DNA of 64,000 bases, taken from contig JAWLBI010000001.1 of assembly GCA_041394985.1 (NCBI GenBank), positions 4,030,001 to 4,094,000 of the forward strand. Reading direction: 5' to 3'. This DNA comes from JAGLON01 sp041394985. Its GTDB lineage: Bacteria; Zixibacteria; MSB-5A5; GN15; JAAZOE01. A model generated the notes under the pieces. The model was not told the DNA's origin. It worked only from the letters and a program-made list of their open reading frames with translations, and made no database searches. Shown here piece by piece: positions 56,861 to 64,000 of the stretch (position 1 is its first letter; each line of letters starts with the position of its first letter). A program made the position numbers and the translations under genes.

Positions 56861-59415
56861 TACTTATCGTCCAGTTTTTCTATCTTCACCCAGCCGCCGC
56901 CCTCTCGGGAGATCAGGCTGTTTACTTCCGTCGCGGCAAAGTTATTGGGGATGAAGAGCACCTCGCCCTCGAAATGCTCGGACAATTTCGCCTTTAACAC
57001 TAACTTACCGGTCGTCGACTCGACCCGCACCAGCGTATCGTTCTCGATACCCAGCCTCTCCGCCAGATTGGGAGAAATTTCCAGGTACGGTTCCGGTGTA
57101 AAGCGCATCAGCGACGGACAATGTTCGGTCACATAGCCGAAGTGATGCAGATCGTTACCGATCATCAATCGATACGGGTACTCCTGATGCTCCGGAATCT
57201 GCGCCTGCCGCACCTCGAAGAATTTATTCACATCGCGCGGAATGCGTACGAATCCGTCGACAATATCTTTCGCTTCCTTGGTCAGCTCGGCAGTATTCAA
57301 TCCCAGCGGCAGCTCCATTGCATCGGCAATCGCATTGATGATGTCGATTCCGGTCTTGATGCCCGGTCCTGAAGGCAGCGCCTTGTCAAACCGCTGATAG
57401 CGGCCTTCCAGGTTGACGAATGCGCCGGACTGTTCGGACCATCCGGCCAGCGGCAGAACGACATCGGCCTTGAGACTGGTTGCCGTTTCGAACAGGTCGG
57501 CTACGACAAGGAAGTCGAGTTTATCCAGCGCCGAATTGACAAACGGGCCATCGGGATATCGCATCGCCGGATTGGCGCCCAGAACGAAGACAGCGTCTAT
57601 TTCCTCATCGAGAATATTCTTAAAAATCTGTGATGTATTCGAACCGGCCGATTCGGGTACCGCCTCGCCCCATTTCTCTTCCAGCGTCTTCGTCAGATTG
57701 GGCGATAAATTCGGTCGAACGCCGACTCGGTCGGCGCCCAATGAATTCGCCTGCGAGGCGAGAATGGCGGCATTGGTATCCGGGATACCGAGTAAATTCG
57801 CGATATTGTAAAGCCCATTCGCCGTCCGATGCCGTTTGGTAGAGGCCATCAGATAGTCACCGGCCAGAATAAACGGATATTTCGCCTCGGCCAGTTTCTT
57901 CGCCAGCGCAACGAAACGATTTTCCTCGATACCGCACATCCGAGCCGCCTCGGCCAATGATTCCGGCGTCAGTTTCGATTTGATTTCGGATGCTTTGGCA
58001 GCATCGATATTTTTGTACAGCTTATTGTCGATAATCGCATGGATCATTCCGGCGACAAAGGCCGTTTCCATATCCGGCGCATACACCATTTCATCGATCG
58101 AAATATCGGCCGACTTGGTTTCGACCGGGTTGACCGTATACACCTGCGTCCCGAACTTGCGATATGCCTTACGCAGCCGCAGGTTGACGCTCGGATGATC
58201 CTTTATAAAATTCGAGGCGAACACGAGAACGACATCGGCCTTTTCCAGATCGGCGATTTTGAACTGCGCGCGATACAGGCAATTGTACGATTCGTTTTCG
58301 TCGCTGCCTTTGAGGTCGATGTATTCGAGGCGATAATCGAGATTATTCGTTTTCAGTTTATTGCGGAAAAACTTGTTGAACAGATAGGCCGTTTCAACCG
58401 ATTGATTGCCGCCCAGCAGCCCGGCCAGACAGACCGAACCCTTTTTTTCCTTGATTTCTTTAAACCGTCTTGCGATAAGATCAATCGCCTCGTCCCACGA
58501 TGCCGGAACCTGCTTACCTTCTTTCTTAATGAGCGGCTGTTTCAGGCGATCCGGGGAATTGATATACTGATATCCATATCGGGCGATATTGCACAGCCAT
58601 CCCTCGTCGACAGCATCATTGCGGCGCGATGTCGTGCGCCACAACTGTCGCTGGTCGTACCAGAGGGTGATATTCTGGCCATCGGCATCATGACTGCAAA
58701 CCGAATCCGCCTTCTTTGCCACCCAGTTGCGGACTTTGTAGCGCCAGTCGGTATTAGTCAATGCCCCGACGGGACAGATTTCCACGACATTACCGGAATA
58801 GAAGTTATCGATCTGCTCGCCGGGAGGCGCATCGATGACCGTATGATTGCCGCGCTCATAGGCGCCGAGGTCATACTCGCCCGCGATTTCTTTGTTGAAG
58901 CGAACGCACTTGTAACAGGTTACACAGCGGTTCATATTGCGTATAACTTCCGGTCCGATGCGCTTGTCATCGAAGGTCGTGTGCGTATCCTCGTCGATCA
59001 CCCGGTGCCGCGTGAATGTCTGTCGCGATTTGTCGATTCCGAAGTGGAAGACATTGTCCTGCAAATCGCACTCGCCGCCTTTGTCACAGGTCGGGCAATC
59101 GAGCGGATGATTGAGCAGGAGGAATTCGAGCACTCCCCGGCGCGCCTTGACGATGTCATCGGTGTTCGTTTTGACGATCATATCCGGCATCACTTCGGTA
59201 GCACAGGCGACGGCCGGTTTGGGGAATTTTTCGACCGCGACCAGGCACATACGGCAGGCGCCGATGGAATCGAGCTTGGGATGCCAGCAAAACGTCGGGA
59301 TATGAATCCCGATCTGTCCGGCGGCTTCCAGAACCGTCGTCCCCTTGTCAACGGTCACCGATTGGCCGTCGATGGTCAGGGTAATCTGTTCTTTTTCTTT
59401 TCCGTTATCCGACAT
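56860..59415 (-). CDS. nuoG: NADH-quinone oxidoreductase subunit G
   Basis: The protein has 851 residues from the ATG at 59415, 4 bp after the nuoF stop. N-terminal ferredoxin domain ligands for [2Fe-2S] N1b are in PTFCWHPKLDSIGACRMCLVA. The His/Cys N5 site is HPLDCPTCDKGGECDLQ, and N4 is in CVTCYKCVRF with EICPVGAL. The large molybdopterin-oxidoreductase-like part follows. The site of the extra cluster N7 seems incomplete: after SVC the next ligands are replaced (SHDADG), leaving only two of four cysteines. So N7 is probably absent, as in many species. Confidence 0.96.
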   Translation of the reverse strand: MSDNGKEKEQITLTIDGQSVTVDKGTTVLEAAGQIGIHIPTFCWHPKLDSIGACRMCLVAVEKFPKPAVACATEVMPDMIVKTNTDDIVKARRGVLEFLLLNHPLDCPTCDKGGECDLQDNVFHFGIDKSRQTFTRHRVIDEDTHTTFDDKRIGPEVIRNMNRCVTCYKCVRFNKEIAGEYDLGAYERGNHTVIDAPPGEQIDNFYSGNVVEICPVGALTNTDWRYKVRNWVAKKADSVCSHDADGQNITLWYDQRQLWRTTSRRNDAVDEGWLCNIARYGYQYINSPDRLKQPLIKKEGKQVPASWDEAIDLIARRFKEIKEKKGSVCLAGLLGGNQSVETAYLFNKFFRNKLKTNNLDYRLEYIDLKGSDENESYNCLYRAQFKIADLEKADVVLVFASNFIKDHPSVNLRLRKAYRKFGTQVYTVNPVETKSADISIDEMVYAPDMETAFVAGMIHAIIDNKLYKNIDAAKASEIKSKLTPESLAEAARMCGIEENRFVALAKKLAEAKYPFILAGDYLMASTKRHRTANGLYNIANLLGIPDTNAAILASQANSLGADRVGVRPNLSPNLTKTLEEKWGEAVPESAGSNTSQIFKNILDEEIDAVFVLGANPAMRYPDGPFVNSALDKLDFLVVADLFETATSLKADVVLPLAGWSEQSGAFVNLEGRYQRFDKALPSGPGIKTGIDIINAIADAMELPLGLNTAELTKEAKDIVDGFVRIPRDVNKFFEVRQAQIPEHQEYPYRLMIGNDLHHFGYVTEHCPSLMRFTPEPYLEISPNLAERLGIENDTLVRVESTTGKLVLKAKLSEHFEGEVLFIPNNFAATEVNSLISREGGGWVKIEKLDDK

Positions 59416-59419
59416 ATTT

Positions 59420-60706
59420 TTATACAAACGGGTAATCCGTTTTTACCTTGCACGTCTTATGCTCAATGTGGTATTCGAACTCATCCCGGAAATGCTTGAT
59501 GAACGAGCGCGTCGGCATCACCGCTGCATCGCCCAGCGGACAGATGGTCCGGCCAATGATATTGTCGCAGGCATCCAGAATCAATTCGATATCGCCCTGC
59601 TGCCCTTCGCCGTTCTCGATGCGGTTAATCAACTGCTTGAGCCAGGCGGTGCCTTCGCGGCACGGGGTGCAGCGACCGCACGATTCGTGGGCATAGAAAT
59701 TAATCAGTTTCATCAGCGCCCAGACCATGCAGCAGCGCTCATCGATGACGATAATCGCGCCCGAACCGAGCATCGATCCGGCCGCCGCCATCGATTCATA
59801 ATCCAGCGGCGTGTCGATCTGATCCGGCATGAGAAGCGGCGTCGATGACCCGCCGGGAATAATCGCTTTTAATTTATGTCCGTCCTGCATACCGCCGCCG
59901 AGTTCATTGATGACATACGACAGCGGCGTTCCCAGGTCGACTTCATAGTTGCCCGGTTTATTGACATTACCCGAGAGCGAGAAGATTTTCGTGCCCGGAG
60001 ATTTTTCCGTGCCGTGCGAGCGGTACCATTCGATACCGTTGTTGAAAATGCTCGGCAGCGACGACAGCGTCTCGACATTGTTGATGACCGTCGGACATTT
60101 ATACAAACCCGATACGGCCGGGAACGGCGGACGGATGCGCGAGTTGCCGCGCGAACCTTCCAGCGAAGACAGCAGAGCCGTTTCTTCGCCGCAGATGTAG
60201 GCGCCGCCTCCGGTATGCACGACGACATCGAGATCAAAACCGGAGTTGAAGATGTTTTTACCGAGGTACCCCTTAGCGTAGGCCTCGTTGACGGCTCCCT
60301 CGACGCGAGCCGCCGGGAAAGCGAACTCGCCGCGAATATAAATAAACGCATGATGCGCATTGATGGCATAGCAGCAAATCATGATGCCTTCGATGAGCAT
60401 ATGCGGGTCGTTTTCCATGATAACGCGGTCTTTGCATGTGCCGGGCTCTGATTCATCGCCGTTGCAGGCCAGATAAATCGGCTTGCCGGTATTCTGCGGC
60501 ACGAAACTCCACTTGAGCCCCGCCGGGAAACCCGCGCCGCCGCGACCGCGCACGCCCGATTCTTTCACCTTTGCGATGACATCCGGCGGTTTGAAGTCTT
60601 TTAAAACCTTCTGAATCGCCTGATACCCGCCGTGTTCGATATAGGTATCGATCTTGTGCTGATTCGGATCGTCGATGTATTTGAAGAAGACCAGTTCCTG
60701 AGCCAT
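59420..60706 (-). CDS. nuoF: NADH-quinone oxidoreductase subunit F
   Basis: A 428-residue peripheral subunit that binds NADH, FMN and cluster N3. The nucleotide site is GRGGAGFPAGLKWSF, the FMN region is GAYICGEETALLSSLEGSRG and the [4Fe-4S] motif is ESCGRCTPCREGT. It accepts hydride from NADH and starts the electron chain. A GGAGGGC Shine-Dalgarno precedes the ATG one base after nuoE. Confidence 0.97.
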   Translation of the reverse strand: MAQELVFFKYIDDPNQHKIDTYIEHGGYQAIQKVLKDFKPPDVIAKVKESGVRGRGGAGFPAGLKWSFVPQNTGKPIYLACNGDESEPGTCKDRVIMENDPHMLIEGIMICCYAINAHHAFIYIRGEFAFPAARVEGAVNEAYAKGYLGKNIFNSGFDLDVVVHTGGGAYICGEETALLSSLEGSRGNSRIRPPFPAVSGLYKCPTVINNVETLSSLPSIFNNGIEWYRSHGTEKSPGTKIFSLSGNVNKPGNYEVDLGTPLSYVINELGGGMQDGHKLKAIIPGGSSTPLLMPDQIDTPLDYESMAAAGSMLGSGAIIVIDERCCMVWALMKLINFYAHESCGRCTPCREGTAWLKQLINRIENGEGQQGDIELILDACDNIIGRTICPLGDAAVMPTRSFIKHFRDEFEYHIEHKTCKVKTDYPFV

Positions 60707-60707
60707 C

Positions 60708-61199
60708 TTATTTGCCCTCCTCGTCCGCTTTGGCGCGAAGGTCGGCCAGGATGTTGTCTATTTTTTCACGAGTCAGGTCTTCGTAGTAGTCTTGATTGAT
60801 CTGCATCATCGGCGCCGCCGAGCAACCACCCAGGCATTCCACCGATATCAGCGTAAACAGGTTGTCCGGAGTCGTCTCGCCCATCTTGATCCCCAGCTTT
60901 TCCTGGAGATACAACAGCATGTTATCCGCGCCGCGCAGCGAGCAGGAAATGTTGTGACATACCTGAATGAGGTATTTCCCGACTTCATGCTTGGGAAACA
61001 TCGTGTAGAATGTCGCCGCTTCGGCGATTTCCACATACGGTATTTCTATCACGCGCGATATTTCTTTGTAGACGGCGTTATTGAGATGACCGACCTGCCG
61101 ATACGCCGCCGTCAACGCCGGCAAAATCGCCGACCGCCGCGACGGATAGCGCACCATCCGGGTTTTAATCTCTTTTATCGTTGACTCTTTGAGTATCAT
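60708..61199 (-). CDS. nuoE: NADH-quinone oxidoreductase subunit E
   Basis: A 163-residue thioredoxin-like subunit with [2Fe-2S] cluster N1a ligated by CHNISC and CLGGC, in the typical C-x4-C and C-x3-C pattern. It works beside NuoF in NADH oxidation. The start overlaps the nuoD stop as ATGA. Confidence 0.97.
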   Translation of the reverse strand: MILKESTIKEIKTRMVRYPSRRSAILPALTAAYRQVGHLNNAVYKEISRVIEIPYVEIAEAATFYTMFPKHEVGKYLIQVCHNISCSLRGADNMLLYLQEKLGIKMGETTPDNLFTLISVECLGGCSAAPMMQINQDYYEDLTREKIDNILADLRAKADEEGK

Positions 61200-62377
61200 C
61201 GATCAACCTCACCCAGAACGATATCTATCGAGCCGATGCAGGTGATGACGTCGGCGATAAGACCGCCCACCACCATCGGGTTCAATGCCTGCAAATTGAT
61301 ATATGACGGCGGCCGTACTCGCATCCGGTACGGTTTGGTGCCGCCATCGGAAACCATGTAATATCCGATTTCACCCTTGGGACTCTCGATCGCCTGATAA
61401 TACGATCCGGCCGGAACCTTGAATCCCTCGGTGATGAGTTTGAAATGGAAAATCATCGCTTCCATTTCAGTCAGAACTTTTTGTTTATCCGGCAATACGA
61501 TACCCGGCGCATCGGCCTTGTAGGGCCCTTCGGGCATACCGTCGAGCGCCTGCTTTATGATGCGAAGTGACTGCCGCATTTCGGCGATACGCACCAGATA
61601 GCGGTCGAAACAATCGCCCTTGGTGCCGACCGGAACTTCGAAATCGAAGTTTTCATATCCCGAATAGGGATGATCCTTGCGCACGTCATATTTTACGCCG
61701 GTCGACCGAAGCAATGGTCCGGTCAGCGATAAATCCAGCGCCTGTTCTTTTGACAGAACACCGACATTCGTGAGACGATCGATCCAGATGCGGTTGTTCG
61801 TCAAAAGGTTTTCATACAGGTCGATCCGCTCGGGTAAAATATCGAGAATTTTCTGAATGCGCTGATCGAAATCGGCCGGCAAATCCTTGGCCAGCCCACC
61901 GACGCGGAAATAGGTCGACATCATGCGCGCGCCGGCAACGGCCTCGTACACTTCGAGAACCAATTCGCGTTCGCGGAATGCATACAGCACCATCGACATA
62001 GCGCCGACGTCGAGTGCGTGCGTACCGATCCACACCAGGTGGGAATTCAATCTGGTGATCTCGGCCAACAGCGCGCGCGCCCATTTGACTTTTTCCGGGA
62101 CTTCCAGCCCCAGCATTTTTTCCACCGCCAGGACATAGCCAAGATTGTTCGACATCGGGGCCAGATAGTCCATGCGGTCGGTCATCGGAATGACTTTGTA
62201 CCAGAGTTTATCCTCGGCCGTCTTCTCGATACCGGTGTGCAGATACCCCAGGTACGGGGTCGCTTTGAGGACGGTTTCGCCGTCGAGATCCAGCATCACG
62301 CGCAAAACGCCGTGGGTCGCCGGATGCTGCGGCCCCAGGTTGATGGTCATCGTCTTGGACGAAGTCGCGGTCGTCAT
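61196..62377 (-). CDS. nuoD: NADH-quinone oxidoreductase subunit D
   Basis: A 393-residue subunit (49-kDa homologue) that forms the quinone site with NuoB. Conserved parts are NLGPQHPATHGVLRVMLDLDGE with the site histidine, YLHTGIEKTAEDKLW, and the C-terminus DVITCIGSIDIVLGEVDR. It is separate from NuoC, not fused. Overlaps nuoC and nuoE at both ends by ATGA. Confidence 0.97.
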   Translation of the reverse strand: MTTATSSKTMTINLGPQHPATHGVLRVMLDLDGETVLKATPYLGYLHTGIEKTAEDKLWYKVIPMTDRMDYLAPMSNNLGYVLAVEKMLGLEVPEKVKWARALLAEITRLNSHLVWIGTHALDVGAMSMVLYAFRERELVLEVYEAVAGARMMSTYFRVGGLAKDLPADFDQRIQKILDILPERIDLYENLLTNNRIWIDRLTNVGVLSKEQALDLSLTGPLLRSTGVKYDVRKDHPYSGYENFDFEVPVGTKGDCFDRYLVRIAEMRQSLRIIKQALDGMPEGPYKADAPGIVLPDKQKVLTEMEAMIFHFKLITEGFKVPAGSYYQAIESPKGEIGYYMVSDGGTKPYRMRVRPPSYINLQALNPMVVGGLIADVITCIGSIDIVLGEVDR

Positions 62378-62907
62378 TTGATAATCTCCGGCGGATTGTC
62401 TTTGTTGTGGCTGAACTGCGGCGCCTCATAGGTGAGCGGGAAATCCTTGCGATGCGGCCAGCCTTCCAGCCCCTCGGGCGTGATGATGCGGCGCAGGTCG
62501 GGGTGTCCGTCGAATTCGATGCCCAGCATGTCGTAGACTTCGCGCTCGAGCCAGTCGGCGCCGCTGTACACGGGCTGTACCGATTGAATCGACGGCGCGT
62601 CGGAATCCGCTATCGTCGTCTTAACCAGGATCCGCAGTTTCTTCGGAATATTATAGAAGTTGTAAACCAGCTCAAATCGCTGTTTGGGACAGTTAATCCA
62701 GTCGACCCCGCAGATATCCGAGAGTAAATCGAACTGCGTGCGCTCGTCCTCTTTCATGAAGCGGGCTAAATCGAAGATAGTATCGGCGGCGACGAAAATC
62801 GACAACTGGTCGGCAAATTTATCATGCCCCAGTATCTTCTCGCCGAAGCGCTCGGTCAGCGCCGCCAGCACATCTTTTTCAATTTGTAATAATTCGGATT
62901 GTCCCAT
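62374..62907 (-). CDS. nuoC: NADH-quinone oxidoreductase subunit C
   Basis: A 177-residue peripheral subunit (30-kDa homologue) without cofactors. The family signature is seen in YSGADWLEREVYDMLGIEFDGHPDLRRI with EGLEGWPHRKDFPL. It supports NuoD and NuoI in the connecting module. Spacing to nuoB is 34 bp. Confidence 0.96.
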   Translation of the reverse strand: MGQSELLQIEKDVLAALTERFGEKILGHDKFADQLSIFVAADTIFDLARFMKEDERTQFDLLSDICGVDWINCPKQRFELVYNFYNIPKKLRILVKTTIADSDAPSIQSVQPVYSGADWLEREVYDMLGIEFDGHPDLRRIITPEGLEGWPHRKDFPLTYEAPQFSHNKDNPPEIIK

Positions 62908-62941
62908 TTTTCACAAACTCAACCAAAAAATTTTCAACGCC

Positions 62942-63448
62942 TTATTTACTGATCCCCTGCGGCTTTTTGTCGCGGGAATCGCGAATCGACTCTTTCATGA
63001 CCTTGGCATGCAGTTTCATGATGCCGTCGATGAGCTGTTCGGGGCGAGGCGGGCAGCCGGGTATATAAATATCAACCGGGATGATGCGATCGACACCCTG
63101 CAGGATGGCATAGTTATTAAATATCCCGCCGCACGATGCGCACGCACCCATGGAAATCACCCATTTGGGATTCGGCATCTGGTCGTACAACCGCTTGACC
63201 ACCGGCGCCATCTTGTTCGATACGCGCCCGGCGACGATCATCAAATCCGCCTGCCGCGGAGACGGCCGCATGACCTCCATCCCGAATCGGGACAGGTCAA
63301 AATGAGGAGAAAACGCCGAGATCATTTCGATAGCGCAGCAAGCCAACCCGAATCCGAACGGCCACATCGATGATTTACGCGACCAGTTGACGAAAAAGTC
63401 GACTGTCGATAGAATTACCCCGTCAGGTATTTTTTCTTCTAATCCCAT
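62942..63448 (-). CDS. nuoB: NADH-quinone oxidoreductase subunit B
   Basis: A 168-residue subunit binding cluster N2, the last electron donor to quinone. The ligands are the tandem cysteines in FGLACCAIEM, then MGACASCGG and IPGCPPRPEQL. The first ten bases overlap the end of nuoA in another frame. Confidence 0.97.
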   Translation of the reverse strand: MGLEEKIPDGVILSTVDFFVNWSRKSSMWPFGFGLACCAIEMISAFSPHFDLSRFGMEVMRPSPRQADLMIVAGRVSNKMAPVVKRLYDQMPNPKWVISMGACASCGGIFNNYAILQGVDRIIPVDIYIPGCPPRPEQLIDGIMKLHAKVMKESIRDSRDKKPQGISK

Positions 63449-63795
63449 TTCAACGCTCCCGCGCGGAGTACATAGATATAGGCAACGACCAGAATCCCGA
63501 TGAAGACAGCCATCTCAATCAAGCCGAACAGCGCCAACTCATCGTAAATAACCGCCCATGGATACAGGAAGACAACCTCAAGATCGAACACGATAAACAG
63601 AATCGCGATGAGGTAGAATTTCACGGAGAAACGGTCGCGGGTGTCGCCGGTCGGTACGATACCGCTTTCATACGGTTCGGCCTTGACGTCCCCTTTTACC
63701 CGCTTTCCCAAAATGAAGGAAAGGGAAAACATAATTAGCGCTGTTCCGCCCGCCAGGGCGAGGAGCACCGCTATTGGAAAGAAAGTCTCAAACAT
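63439..63795 (-). CDS. nuoA: NADH-quinone oxidoreductase subunit A
   Basis: A 118-residue three-helix membrane subunit. The conserved loop PYESGIVPTGDTRDRFSVKFY and helix LIAILFIVFDLEVVFLYPW are present. It is the first gene of the 14-gene nuo operon, following the promoter at 63825-63853. Confidence 0.97.
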   Translation of the reverse strand: MFETFFPIAVLLALAGGTALIMFSLSFILGKRVKGDVKAEPYESGIVPTGDTRDRFSVKFYLIAILFIVFDLEVVFLYPWAVIYDELALFGLIEMAVFIGILVVAYIYVLRAGALKWD

Positions 63796-63824
63796 ATCAG
63801 TCCAATCTCATTATATAGTCTGGC

Positions 63825-63853
63825 ATGGTAATACCATATCGCATCCGTGTCAA
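63825..63853 (-). promoter_or_regulatory. promoter of the nuo operon
   Basis: On the reverse strand TTGACA (63848-63853) and TACCAT (63825-63830) are 17 bp apart, 30 bp upstream of the nuoA start. The remaining sequence to the window's right edge shows no gene. Confidence 0.55.
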
Positions 63854-64000
63854 TATTAATTTAGCACTTTCCACGGCTATTGAGGCGCACAATACGAGTG
63901 GGGGACTCACATTTAAATCCCCCCATCAATCCGTCTTGCAACGCCTTACAAAATCATGGACTATCTTAAGTTTTACGATTGGATAAAAAATCAGATTGAG

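Noticed and set aside
58039..59499. 486-codon forward frame opposite nuoG
   Set aside because: Antisense to a gene with all expected cluster motifs; no own start signal or domain.

Overview
The window looks like chromosomal DNA of a Gram-negative bacterium with a Bacteroidetes/Chlorobi/Zixibacteria-type (FCB group) surface biology. The pointers are lipobox lipoproteins, a PorV-type outer-membrane barrel, a protein ending in a FlgD/Por-type sorting domain, a dockerin-bearing subtilase, LptE and a patatin-POTRA-barrel protein. I infer this placement from gene content alone; no rRNA or other marker is present and I found no tRNA. Promoters that can be read are mostly of the TTGAC(A/T)-16/17-TANNNT type, and many genes overlap through ATGA or TAATG junctions.

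Layout. Positions 1-507 hold the N-terminal part of an IS110 transposase cut by the window edge, with a gene-free, structured stretch next to it that may encode its bridge RNA. Beside it lies an AT-rich AlbA/HATPase gene. From 2.9 to 11.1 kb are ComM/YifB, a cytochrome-like lipoprotein, a 4-hydroxybutyryl-CoA dehydratase-family enzyme, a GNAT acetyltransferase, a repeat-packed spacer and an RsbU-type phosphatase. A second lipoprotein of the same kind follows at 11.2 kb, then a probable small RNA (12.43-12.52 kb). The reverse-strand unit hutU-hutI-lptE-porV-like-lipoprotein occupies 12.6-17.6 kb. A compact unit of a membrane thioredoxin plus two six-cysteine exported proteins lies at 17.8-19.2 kb, followed by motAB and an esterase. 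Reverse-strand envelope proteolysis genes follow: a lipoprotein-like domain protein, an inactive and an active M16 peptidase, a barrel-SppA fusion, an adhesin-like protein and a TrmH methyltransferase (22-31 kb). Next come a patatin outer-membrane protein, a CLC chloride transporter, an FAD oxidoreductase, a hydrolase, the Fe-S genes nfu and mrp, surface proteins, a histidine-kinase fragment protein, purF and a subtilase (31-47.8 kb). The last 15 kb is a complete 14-gene nuo operon (complex I), nuoABCDEFGHIJKLMN, read on the reverse strand, with a glutaredoxin-like gene between nuoM and nuoN.

How genes work together. The nuo operon gives a full proton-pumping NADH:quinone oxidoreductase, and the nearby Nfu and Mrp proteins could supply its Fe-S clusters. 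HutU and HutI perform steps two and three of histidine breakdown; the other hut genes are not in the window. The M16 pair, SppA fusion, LptE and PorV-like protein make this a region rich in envelope biogenesis and quality control. The most promising unexplained items are the thioredoxin/twin six-cysteine protein unit, the rod-shaped candidate small RNA with a C-rich loop, the candidate bridge RNA, and families of hairpin repeats whose stems change in a compensatory way.
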